Assembly: GCA_001414485.1 (NCBI GenBank)
Contig: LLEY01000010.1
Span: forward strand, 587,518 to 651,517
Reading direction: 5' to 3'
From: Calycina herbarum
Lineage: Eukaryota > Ascomycota > Leotiomycetes > Helotiales > Pezizellaceae
Length of the DNA stretch: 64,000 bases
Below are positions 55,200 through 64,000 of the stretch, piece after piece (position 1 is the first letter of the stretch; the number at the start of each line of letters is the position of its first letter). The translations under genes and the position numbers were made by a program. The notes under the pieces were generated by a model. The model was not told where the DNA came from. It did not search any database and saw only the letters and a program-made list of their open reading frames with translations.

Positions 55200-55960
55200 A
55201 AGTAGACAAGGATCTTTTAAACAATACTACCTCTAAGTCTTACAAATCAACATATACAAGTCTAGCGAGTATCAGGAGCTAGTACTCTAACTAGCTTACT
55301 CTAGACGAGTAGATATAGTTCTTATCTAAGAACTATACATTTACTAAAAGGAGATTAGCTATTAGATCATAAGACGCTACCTAAACTATACCTGCTTTAC
55401 ACCTATATACGACTAGAACGACGACCCTCCTAGAGTACTTATATTCGTACGAAAAGGAGCGGGCATTCTCTTAAGTCAACAATCACCGATCGCACCCTTA
55501 CTTAAATGCCAGGACCTTGTTTATATCGAGATCACGCTCTCTCAAGGCCCCCCCCTGTATATCTTCAACGTGTATAACGCTCCTCTAGGTGCTAAGAGCA
55601 CTAGAGAGGCTATAAACCACGTCCTTAGCTCGTAACACATCTTTATAACGAATATTCTTATAGCCGGCGACTTAAATCTAAAGAGCTAGCTCTAGCAACC
55701 GGACTTCCTTAGCTAAGAAAGCACATAGGCTGCCCCGCTTATCAACTAGATAGAGGATAGAGGGCTATAACTCTCTACCCCTTCTAGGACGTAAACATAC
55801 AACCTTAGCAACACCCTCGACCTAGTCTTTTACTCTAGTAACCTCTACTAGAGAGGGGCGTATACCGAGGTAGATCTTTCTTTCGAGTATAGCTCTAACC
55901 ACACTCTACTCCTTACTCGACTTCCGTATGTAGGAAACCTAAATAAGAAGGACCTGCTCT
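55200..55960 (+). pseudogene. LINE APE-type endonuclease, degenerate
   Basis: Spread over one main frame with several stops: YIFNVYNAPLGAKSTREAINHVLSS, then a FITNILIAGDLNLKS-type segment (the G-D-x-N motif of the endonuclease/exonuclease/phosphatase fold), then a TYTYNLSNTLDLVFYSSN-like region and a final SNHTLLLTRLPY (the S-D/N-H motif). This order defines the APE endonuclease of non-LTR elements. Confidence 0.7.
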
Positions 55961-56005
55961 TAAAACTTAGTATACTTAACGTTAAAACCTTTAAGACAAC
56001 CTTAT

Positions 56006-56439
56006 TATAACGAAACTCAAACGAACTTAAATAAGATAACTAAGTCTCGAAGGTTAGTATATAGGTAAGAAGTATAGATACGCTAGGTTGTTTACTTAGA
56101 AGTGAACTCGTTACTTATATCAAAGATATTAAATAAGATAATAAGATTAATAACTAAAGTTGAGTACGAAGCTCTTATCTTAGATAGTAGACGTGCTAGT
56201 ATATATAGAACCTCCGTTTCCCCTAGATAGCTAACTCGCTCGTCGAGCTGGCGATCTAACGAGCTGGTTCGCCTAGCGATCTAGCGGTCCCTTTCGTTAT
56301 GTGATTATTATAATAAAATCCTTAGATCGCTTAGCTAACCTAACCGATCCCTATCTATTATAAGAGTATTCTGATAGTGCTTAACCTATTAGGACGCTGC
56401 CTAGTCTTTACTTATTATATATATACGTGATTCGTAATA
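56006..56439 (-). repeat. LTR (3' LTR of the gypsy element), 434 bp
   Basis: It begins TATAACGAAACTC and ends ATTCGTAATA; the other copy ends ATTCGTAACA. Shared internal landmarks with the other LTR include CTAACTCGCTCGTCGAGCT, CGAGCTGGTTCGCCTAGCGA and TAACCGATCCCTATCTATTA. Differences are mostly transitions. Confidence 0.9.
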
Positions 56440-56639
56440 CTATCCCCTTCTTAGCTTAGCGTGTCCCTACACTTAAGTATAACCTAAGAAATATCGTTAG
56501 AAGGCTAGTAGCCTTCTTCTCTTTTTATTATACTACTCGATTATTTAATAAAACGTATTAAGTATATTACTCTTAGAAAAGAAATTAACTTATCTAGAAT
56601 AAAAATAGTACTCTATACCTAATATTTAAAAGCTGGTTT

Positions 56640-57080
56640 TATAAATAAATATATCGCTTCTTAAGATAAAAGTCTAAATTATTATAGTCGTTGTACAAAG
56701 AATAGTAAGACTTACAACGTTCGTAAGGTAAACTATATACTAACTATTTAAGATTAGGAGTCTATAGATACTTAGATCTAACAACTAGAGAACGAGGCTA
56801 ATAAGGATATAGCGAAAGTCCTCTAGGTTAATAAGTAGAAGAAGCTGCTTTATACTCGGAAGCAGAGAATAATAGTAGCTGGTCTTAACTCTCTTAAGAA
56901 GCTAGATACTACTAAAGAATTAGAAAGAAAGGAAAAGGAGAAGGAGGAAGAAAAGAAGCGGATAGAAGAAGAGACTACTAAGCTAGCCGCCCTTTCTACG
57001 CCCGACGTTTCCGACCCTGCCCTTACTCTAGGCCTTAACCTAGCCTTTCTTAAGTCCTTTCCTACTAACTACGCGATATA
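56640..57080 (+). pseudogene. antisense coding-like relic inside the gypsy element
   Basis: On plus, opposite to gag-pol, a frame with a few stops reads ENEANKDIAKVL, then KKLLYTRKQRIIVAGLNSLKK, then a Glu/Lys coiled-coil (ERKEKEKEEEKKRIEEETTK) and LAALSTPDVSDPALTLGLNL. It lies between the integrase end of pol and the 3' LTR and is less AT-rich than the rest of the element. It might be an extra antisense ORF of the element or a captured fragment of another gene. I recall that some Botrytis gypsy elements are described with an antisense ORF at this place, but this needs checking. Confidence 0.45.
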
Positions 57081-58179
57081 GGTAGACTTAGGTTTCGACA
57101 GTAGAACTCCTAAAGTTCCTCTAAGTACTAGCTAATATTTTTTCTAGGTTCCTAAGTATTTTCTAAATATAAGTAATCTAACTATTTTATTAAATACTTA
57201 ACCTATCCTCTAATAAGTCTATAGTTAAGAATCCTCTTAACTTTATACTTAGTATTTAGGTTTACTAGTTGAATTTCTATAAGTAGGGCTAGTAATACTC
57301 TTAGTAGTACTAGTTTAAGTAAGGATATATAGAATACTAGGTAGATATTTATTATTTTTAGTAGTATTAATTTATAATTTAAAGGTTTTTTAATATATTT
57401 AATTTTAAATAGTCTAAGTTTTTTATAATCTAATTTATTACTTAGTCTTTTTATATTAATGTTTTTTTATACTAAGTAGACTTTATCCCTCTCTTTTAGC
57501 GTTAGCTCTTAACTACGTTATTTGTTATAATAGTATATATTTCTTTTAGCTATGAATTATAAATCCTTTATAAGTTCCTTATATAGCTCTTTGATTTTTA
57601 AGACGTGAATATAAGTAAGCTAGTTGTTAATAGTCGTAGACAGCGGTTCTTGATATACTGATAATTTATACTTAAAATTAGTATAGAATAGCGTAATAAG
57701 TGTTATTTCTATTACTAAACTGTTGTAGGCGAACTATACTAAGAGTAGTAGTTCTACCTAATTATCTTACTAGTAGTTTATATAATAATAAAGGTATATT
57801 TTAACTACTTAATTTATCTATTTGTTTCCTCTATTTATTTAAGAGTAGAAAGCTATAGATAGCTTTCTTTTTATACCTAATTATTCTATAAGAGTGATCT
57901 AAAATTTTAAGATAAAGAGCTTATCTCTATCTAAGAGTATCTCTTCTAGTAGTCTATATCTTAAGACTACTTCTCTAAGGAATATAAATACTAATTCCTT
58001 AGCTATACTTAACTCTATATATACTATAAGAATTATATACTTTATAAGTTATTCTATAATAACTAGGATTATATTATATTTAACTCCTATTATTAGGTTT
58101 TTAGATTTTAGTAGTTTAATAATAAAATCTATAGATATTAATTTCTAAGGTATCTATAGTATTAGAGTAGTGTTTATCT

Positions 58180-58330
58180 GTCTATAAGGAGCATAGTAGG
58201 AAGCTTTATTCCTAGTATAGGTATTATATTCTACTATTACTTCTTTAACTATCGTAGATAACTAATTAATATAGTAGTATTATCTTATTCTCTAAAGGGT
58301 TCTATGAATTCCTTAGTATTTATAAGCGGG
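58180..58330 (-). pseudogene. gypsy integrase zinc-binding region, degenerate
   Basis: On minus one frame gives a TIVKEVIVEYNTYTRNKAS segment, the H-H-C-C region of gypsy integrases with both Cys of the C-x-x-C pair changed to Tyr, as a G-to-A change on the coding strand would do. APYRQINTT follows. Confidence 0.65.
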
Positions 58331-59329
58331 CATAGTATAGTATTCCTATACAAATTCCTTAGTATACAAGCTAGGAACCTATAATTTCCCTTTTATATAC
58401 TAGTTATAACCTTTATATATTTTCTAAATTTTATCTATCTAAATATTATTTATTACTACTATCTTATATATAGTAGGTACTAAGTCTCTATTCTTAAAGG
58501 TTTTTAAGATTATAATCTTCTTATACTCCTTATTTCTCTTATATCTAGGTTTCTAGCTAAAAGTATTAGCTTAAGTATTTAACATTCCTTTTATATATTA
58601 AATAATAATATTAAATCCTTCTAATATCTCTAACTATTTAGCTAATCATCTTATTATAAGTTTCTTAGTTATTATAAATATCTTAAAGTTCTTATAGTTA
58701 GATAAAACTATAACTAGGTATTTTACTAGCTATAAATAAATTCTCTAGTATTCTAAAGCTAATACTATAATAAGTAGTTTCTTATTAAAGATACTATAGT
58801 TTTATTATACTAGGTTAAATGTTTTTAAATAATATATAATAGGTATAAGTTTTCTCTTATTATTTAGTTATAGATAAATTATACCTACTACTATATTTAA
58901 GGTATCTATTTTAATTATACTAGGTTTATTTATATTAAAATTATATAGAATAGGTTCTTTTATAAACCTTACTTTAATTTTCTAAAAAGTATTCTCTACC
59001 TATTTATTCTATATAAACTTAATAGCTTTCTTAACTAGTATTAATATTAGTTTAGTAATCTTTATATAGTCTTATATAAATAGATAGTAAAAGTTTATAA
59101 ATCTAAAGAAAGACTATATATCTTTTATATTCTCTAGTAATTTCTAGTTTAAGATGTCTTAGATCTTTACTAGATCTATTTCTATTTTTCCTAAGCTAAA
59201 TACCTATCTTAGAAAAAGTATCTAAGTTACTCTAAACTTGTATTTTAAGAGTTTTAATTAAGAGTTTACTTTTATAAGTTATTATAAAACCTCTCTAATA
59301 TATTCCTTATATTCCTCTTCTTTTTCTAA

Positions 59330-59680
59330 GAAGATTAAGATATTATCTAAGTAATAAATTACTATTATTCTTAAAAGATCTCTTAAAATATTATTATTTT
59401 ATCTCTAATATATAGCTAGTATATTATAAAGTCTAAATAGTATAACTATATACTTATAAAAGCTTAATAGTAAAGTAAATACTATCTTCTATTCGTCTCC
59501 GACTTTTATTTATATAAGTCTATAAGTGTTTTATTAATCTAGTTTTATAAATTATACTACCTTACTTAACTTATCTTATAAGTATTAACTAGGTAGTAGT
59601 AGATAAGCATCCTTAACTATAGTATAATTTACTTCTTAATAATTAATATATACTCTCTTATCTAGGTTATCTTTCTTCTT
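59330..59680 (-). pseudogene. gypsy reverse transcriptase core, degenerate
   Basis: On minus: KKKDN-DKRV near 59660, then EVNYTIVKDAYLLLPS, and the active site as IYYLDNIL near 59337-59358. In the active site the second Asp of Y-L-D-D has become Asn. Many stops interrupt the frame. Confidence 0.75.
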
Positions 59681-61849
59681 AATAATAAGTATATTTAAGG
59701 TAATTAGTAACTTAGATCTCCTAATATGTCCCTTCTTAATACCTTCTTTTATATAACTTTCTATTCTCTATAAGCTTTTCTAGTTATATAACTAAAGCTT
59801 CTACTTTAAGAGGTAATAACCCTCTTTTAATTTAATCTTATAATCTTATAAACGATGTTCTAATAAGGCTTATAAGTCTTCTAGGTTTTTAAACAAAGCC
59901 TTAAATTCTTTATACTATATAGGTATTTTGTTATCAGCTTTCTTACTAACCTATGAAAGACCTTAGATAAGATGTTCTAGTACTTTAAAAGAGGTGGTAC
60001 TAACCTTGTTCTAACTTTAAAGTTATAAATATAAACCTATATATTTATATTAACTAAAGGTTATTATTCTAGCTTTCTAGTTAATTTCTAGATTATATTT
60101 CTAAATCTATAATATACTAAGTATTACTTCTTTACTTCCTATTTTAATAATATCGAATTATATATTTAAATAGTATCTTTTAATATTAATCCTTATTAAA
60201 ATAGTTTACTAATTAATAATTCTATCTTAATATATAATATCTATTCTATTAACTACTCTTAGTTAATATAGTCTTATCCTTTTAATTAAAATATTTAGCT
60301 TTTCTTAAGCTATTAGAGAGATAAAGTTATCTATTACTTCTAAGTCTATTATAACTTATAACTTTTTTCCCTTTACTTTTATAGTTATTACTAACTATCT
60401 TTCTCTTAAAGTAGTATCTAACTTTGCTTTAATATATTAGACTTTAAAAGATCGATTTTCTTAATTATACTTCTTTCCTTCTTTATCCTTATACTATAGA
60501 AAGAACCTTACTCTTTTCTTATTAGTATATACTACCTTATATACTAATCTATATTCTACGATTCTTATAGTTTTAGGAATTTCCCTTATAAATTACTTTA
60601 GTATTTATCTATAGTTATATTAGATCTATTTATAACTAGTTTCTAAAATAGCTTCTATAGACTATAGTTCTCTTATATATAGATAATCTAAAGTAGCCTC
60701 TAGTATACTTATCTCTAGTTTTATATAGTAAACTTTGAATATATAATCTCTTAAATTCTTTTCTTTAATAGCTCTAATCTAAGACTAAGGAAAGAATACT
60801 ACTTCTTCTTCATCTAATAATACTACTTCGTATATCTAATAATATTCTACTATTCTAGTAGGCTCTAGTAATATTCCTTTAAATCGTTTCTATAATAACT
60901 AGTCTAAAGTCGGACTTAGTTTATATTATATCTATTATACTATTATCTTCTAAACTATTTTTATAAACTATAGTTCTCTTATTAATAGATAGTATAATTC
61001 CTTTAGTTCTATCTTAGCCTACTTAGTTATATTAAGCTCTCTTCGCTTCTAATATAATATACTAAATAATTATTATAAGTTATATTCTTTAAATACTAAC
61101 CTATTATTTCTAATTAATATAATAATAATATATTACTTAAATTCCTTTAGTATAATATCTTTAAGTAGTATTCTAAGAAAAGGAGTTTTAATTTGTCCTT
61201 TAAATCCTATTAGAACTTATTATATCTATATACTAATTTTATCTAATATATTATATATTTTTTATATATCTTTTACTTTAAAGTAGCTAGGTTTTTTAAT
61301 TAGTTAGCGTTTTCGTTCTAGTTCCTTTTCTTTAATAGTTTTCTATCTAGTAATTAGGCTAACTAGAGTTATTGTTTTAGGGTTATTACTTATAACTATA
61401 TATATTATTAAGATAGTTAAGTTAACTCCTTATATTATATAAGAACTCTAGAAATCTAGTTTCTAATTATTAATATATACTTATCGATTTCCTTATTTAA
61501 AAGTTCTAAGGAAAGTCTAAGTTTCTCTAACTTCTAAGTCTTTATTCTTTATTTCTCCTTCTAAACTAGAAGATAAACCTAATATCTCTAAAGAACTAGT
61601 TAATAGTAGTAATTCGTATTCTACTTAAAGAGGTTGCTTAGATTCTATTACTAATTATATATTATAATATTCCTTAAGAAGTAGATCCTTATTATTATTA
61701 ATATCTTATACTCTACTAATTCCTTTATTATCTTTAATCTAGGTTCTATATCCTTATACTTTAAGCTCCTTATCTATAAGTTTAATATAATTAGTTAAAG
61801 CTACCTATTATTAAATAGTAGTATTAATTTATTTCTTTCTTTTAGAATC

Positions 61850-62480
61850 TTTCTTCTTATTATACTTATTTACTCTATAGCCTAGTTAGCTATAATTATA
61901 ATATAAGTTCTACTTATATTAATGATTTTATTCTTTCTAGGAAAGTCCTCCTTTCTTTAGAAAGGTTTTATTTTACGTGGTGTTTGCTTCCTTACTATAC
62001 TTACTAGTGTAAGAGTACTTCTACTTTCTTAACCCTTTACTCTTTTCCCTATATCTAGGGTTACTCTTCTTAAATTTATATAGGTAGTTATCTAGCTAGA
62101 TAACTTCCTTAATTATACCTATAATAGTTAAGAACTATATATTCTACTTAGCTATTTCCTTATAAATATATATCTTTAATCCTTTATAAAAGAGTTTTAT
62201 AAGAGTAATCGTGTCCTATCTCGACTTCGTTCTATAATATTAAAACTTATTAGTATAATCTATTACTAATCTAGTCTAGTATAATTCTAAAAGCTTATAT
62301 ATAGCTGTTTAGATTATATCGAAGTCTCTAAAGACTTTCCTAATAGTTATTTTAAATCCTCTTTAAGATTTAAATATAACCTTAGTTAATTCTATCTTTC
62401 TATCTTTATTCTTATTTTTAAAGAAGTCTTCTAAGTATAGCTAAGCCTATTTTAACGCTAATCCTCTAAGATAAGAGATA
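61850..62480 (-). pseudogene. gypsy gag with zinc knuckle, degenerate
   Basis: On minus: a capsid-like segment with LYQTRLVIDYTNKFQYY-type sequence (the Y-x-x-x-F-x-x-Y pattern of gypsy gags) near 62240-62310, then a Lys-rich region. It ends with a knuckle, NLYYNYSxLGYRVNKYNKK, in which the Cys/His positions of C-Y-N-C-x4-H-x4-C are mostly Tyr. Confidence 0.65.
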
Positions 62481-62822
62481 GTAAAGATAGTTTATAAATT
62501 ATAATTACTTTTAAACTTATTAGAATTAAAGTTAAAGTAGATATCTATTTAGAGAAGGAATAAGTCGAGTTCCTTTCGCTTCTTATAATACATATCTAGT
62601 ATCTTAACTTTAATAGACTTAAGTGCTTTAACCTTATAGAGCTTAAGAGCGTCTAATATACTAATATTATTATCGTTCCTAGTTAACTATATACTAGTAG
62701 GTGTTCTTCTAGTTATACTTCTAGATATTCCTATAACGTTGACTTAACTAGTATTTAGGCTAGCTGCTATAGTAGAGGTTACTAGAGCTATAGCGACTAA
62801 ACTTCTAAGTAAGTACTTAAAA

Positions 62823-63256
62823 TATAATAAAACTTAAACAAACTTAAATAAGATAACTAAGTCTTAAAGGTTAGTATATAGGTAAGAAGTATAGATACGC
62901 TAGGTTGTTTACTTAGAAGTAAACTTGTTACTTATATTAAAGATGTTAAATAAGATAATAAGATTAATAACTAAAGTTAAGTACGAAGCTCCTATCTTAG
63001 ATAGTAGGTATACTAGTATATATAGAACCTCTGTTTCCTCTAGATAGCTAACTCGCTCGTCGAGCTAGTAATCCAACGAGCTGGTTCGCCTAGCGATCCA
63101 GCAGTCCCTTTCGTTACGTAATTATTATAATGAAATCCTTAGATCGCTTAGCTAACCTAACCGATCCCTATCTATTATAAGAGTATTCCGATAGTGCTTA
63201 ACCTATTAGAACGCCGCCTGGTCTTCACTTATCACGTGTGCACGTGATTCGTAACA
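62823..63256 (-). repeat. LTR (5' LTR of the gypsy element), 434 bp
   Basis: Same length as the left LTR. The end CACGTGATTCGTAACA is better preserved here (CA terminus). Differences from the partner LTR are dominated by C/T and G/A changes in both directions, so each copy was mutated after insertion. Confidence 0.9.
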
Positions 63257-63261
63257 CTTAT

Positions 63262-63890
63262 AAAGTAAGCTTGAAACACAATAGCTATACGAACTTACGG
63301 AACAACCAAACACTGAATCGCTAGAGGCTCTAGCAGGATTTATCACCGAGAGCGTATATAGTACGTACCTTAGCAGTGCTAAGCAAGGGCTCGGGCACGG
63401 ATTTAGACACCACTAGTAGAACAAGGAGTGTTAGACGGCGGCTACCGAGGCAAGGCAGGTACAAAGGCTTAACGCGAACCTATAGACCTTAAAGACTCTC
63501 TATAAGAGTCTAAGGCAGGAAATCCGGAAGGTAAAAAGAGAACACTTCTATAGCCTAATCGATAAGGCTACGATAAGCAAAGACGTTTTCAAGATTTGTA
63601 AGTAGTACTAGAGCACCGGGATTTATAAGTCTCCCTCTTTAAGAGACTCGGTAGGCTAATTAGGCTTTACTACTTAAGAGAAGTAGAAGATCCTAGTATA
63701 AGAGCTACTTACAAATAAGGCCGAAGTCAGGGATATACTATTTAATAACCTAACTACCTCTACTTAGTCCCTCCTATAGGCAGACCTTACGTTATACGAG
63801 GTCGAGGAATCGGTCCTCGGTAAAGCCTCAACCGCACCAGGAGAAGACAAGCTAGTAACAGGGGTACTTAAAGTAGCCTAGCCATAGACC
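63262..63890 (+). mobile_element. LINE, 3' part, cut at the telomere
   Basis: The reading frame resumes after the gypsy insertion and is well preserved: EALAGFITESVYSTYLSSAK, a WWNKECWTAATEARQ-type segment with stops at Trp codons, LKTLYKSLRQEIRKVKREHF, then KAEVRDILFNNLT and LYEVEESVLGKASTAPGEDK, ending GVLKVA. This is the linker and the first reverse-transcriptase block of non-LTR elements (K-A-x-x-x-P-G-x-D). The catalytic reverse transcriptase and 3' end are absent; telomere repeats begin a few bases later. Confidence 0.8.
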
Positions 63891-64000
63891 GGTTAGGGTT
63901 AGGGTTAGGGTTAGGGTTAGGGTTAGGGTTAGGGTTAGGGTTAGGGTTAGGGTTAGGGTTAGGGTTAGGGTTAGGGTTAGGGTTAGGGTTAGGGTTAGGG
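63891..64000 (+). repeat. telomere, 18 TTAGGG units
   Basis: After a GG the unit TTAGGG repeats perfectly 18 times to the end of the window. The G-rich strand runs 5' to 3' towards the end, the correct orientation for a right-arm terminus. Confidence 0.98.

Larger units (their letters stand above)
53600..56005 (+). mobile_element. non-LTR retrotransposon (LINE), 5' part
   Basis: The left limit is approximate. The plus strand carries a degenerate ORF1 (about 53650-55110), then a degenerate APE-type endonuclease (about 55200-55960). ORF1 relics include the SGIPRSVETV-like segment typical before the zinc knuckles. Damage is moderate: many TAG stops at expected Trp or Gln codons, but much GC-rich sequence survives. 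The element is interrupted at 56006 by the gypsy insertion and resumes at 63257. Confidence 0.75.
56001..63261 (-). mobile_element. Ty3/gypsy LTR retrotransposon, 7251 bp, RIP-damaged, nested in the LINE
   Basis: The element spans 56006-63256 with a 5-bp target duplication CTTAT on each side (56001-56005 and 63257-63261). LTRs of 434 bp lie at 56006-56439 and 62823-63256. The body is extremely AT-rich. Coding relics read on minus in the order gag, zinc knuckle, reverse transcriptase, integrase from right to left, which is the Ty3/gypsy order. A polypurine tract (AAGAAGGGGATAG on minus, 56440-56452) touches the inner edge of the left LTR, confirming the minus orientation. No intact gene remains. 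Confidence 0.9.

Noticed and set aside
53591..63890. Subtelomeric RecQ-type helicase gene
   Set aside because: Such genes are common at fungal chromosome ends, so I looked for helicase motifs, but the last 10 kb is explained by the LINE and the gypsy element.
1..64000. Biosynthetic gene cluster, CRISPR array, tRNA or rRNA genes
   Set aside because: No polyketide, peptide synthase, terpene or cytochrome P450 genes, no regularly spaced repeat-spacer arrays and no cloverleaf or rRNA sequences were recognised. tRNA detection by eye is limited; a tRNA covariance-model scan would settle that point.

Overview
The window is a chromosome end from a filamentous ascomycete, most likely of the class Leotiomycetes (Botrytis/Sclerotinia/Rhynchosporium relatives). 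The evidence is short GT-AG introns of 46-112 nt with CTAAC-type branch sites, ascomycete-specific families (fungal rhodopsin-like membrane proteins, sedolisin, YBP1-type protein, Pfa3), AT-rich TpA-biased repeats that look like repeat-induced point mutation (RIP), and 18 perfect TTAGGG units closing the right end. The order-level placement is an inference.

Layout. 0.6-3 kb: intronless mitochondrial PPR-like gene. 3-4.5 kb: AT-rich and minisatellite DNA. 4.5-6.3 kb: choline sulfatase (minus). 6.3-12.9 kb: gene-poor, with relics including a Ty1/copia fragment. 12.9-18.9 kb: a secreted beta-propeller protein, a UBE2J/Ubc6-like tail-anchored E2 and the DHHC palmitoyltransferase Pfa3, all on minus. 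20.9-22.6 kb: a four-exon C2H2 zinc-finger gene. 25-32.6 kb: a hypothetical gene, a secreted five-exon sedolisin and a large membrane protein. 33.6-35.5 kb: a RIP-damaged Fot1/pogo transposon with clean terminal repeats. 35.8-44.5 kb: a Ser/Arg repeat protein, a secreted or membrane Cys-rich protein, a YBP1/2-family protein and a mitochondrial carboxymuconolactone-decarboxylase-like protein. 45.9-50.8 kb: a rhodopsin-like seven-helix protein and a DUF1330-like protein. 52.7-53.6 kb: a second rhodopsin-like gene, cut short.

The last 10 kb is a nested transposon graveyard. A non-LTR retrotransposon (LINE) follows the truncated rhodopsin-like gene. A 7.25-kb Ty3/gypsy element (434-bp LTRs, 5-bp duplication CTTAT, minus orientation) sits inside the LINE. 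The LINE ends abruptly at the start of its reverse-transcriptase region, where the telomere repeats begin.

The genes are housekeeping or single accessory functions and do not form an obvious biosynthetic cluster. Choline sulfatase (sulfur and choline scavenging), sedolisin, the beta-propeller protein and the rhodopsin-like proteins fit a saprotrophic or plant-associated lifestyle. I did not find a convincing new defence or metabolic system. The most informative structures are the telomere/LINE/gypsy nest, several short dispersed repeat families, a 124-bp TA-flanked MITE, and a gene with about seven copies of a 20-residue motif.
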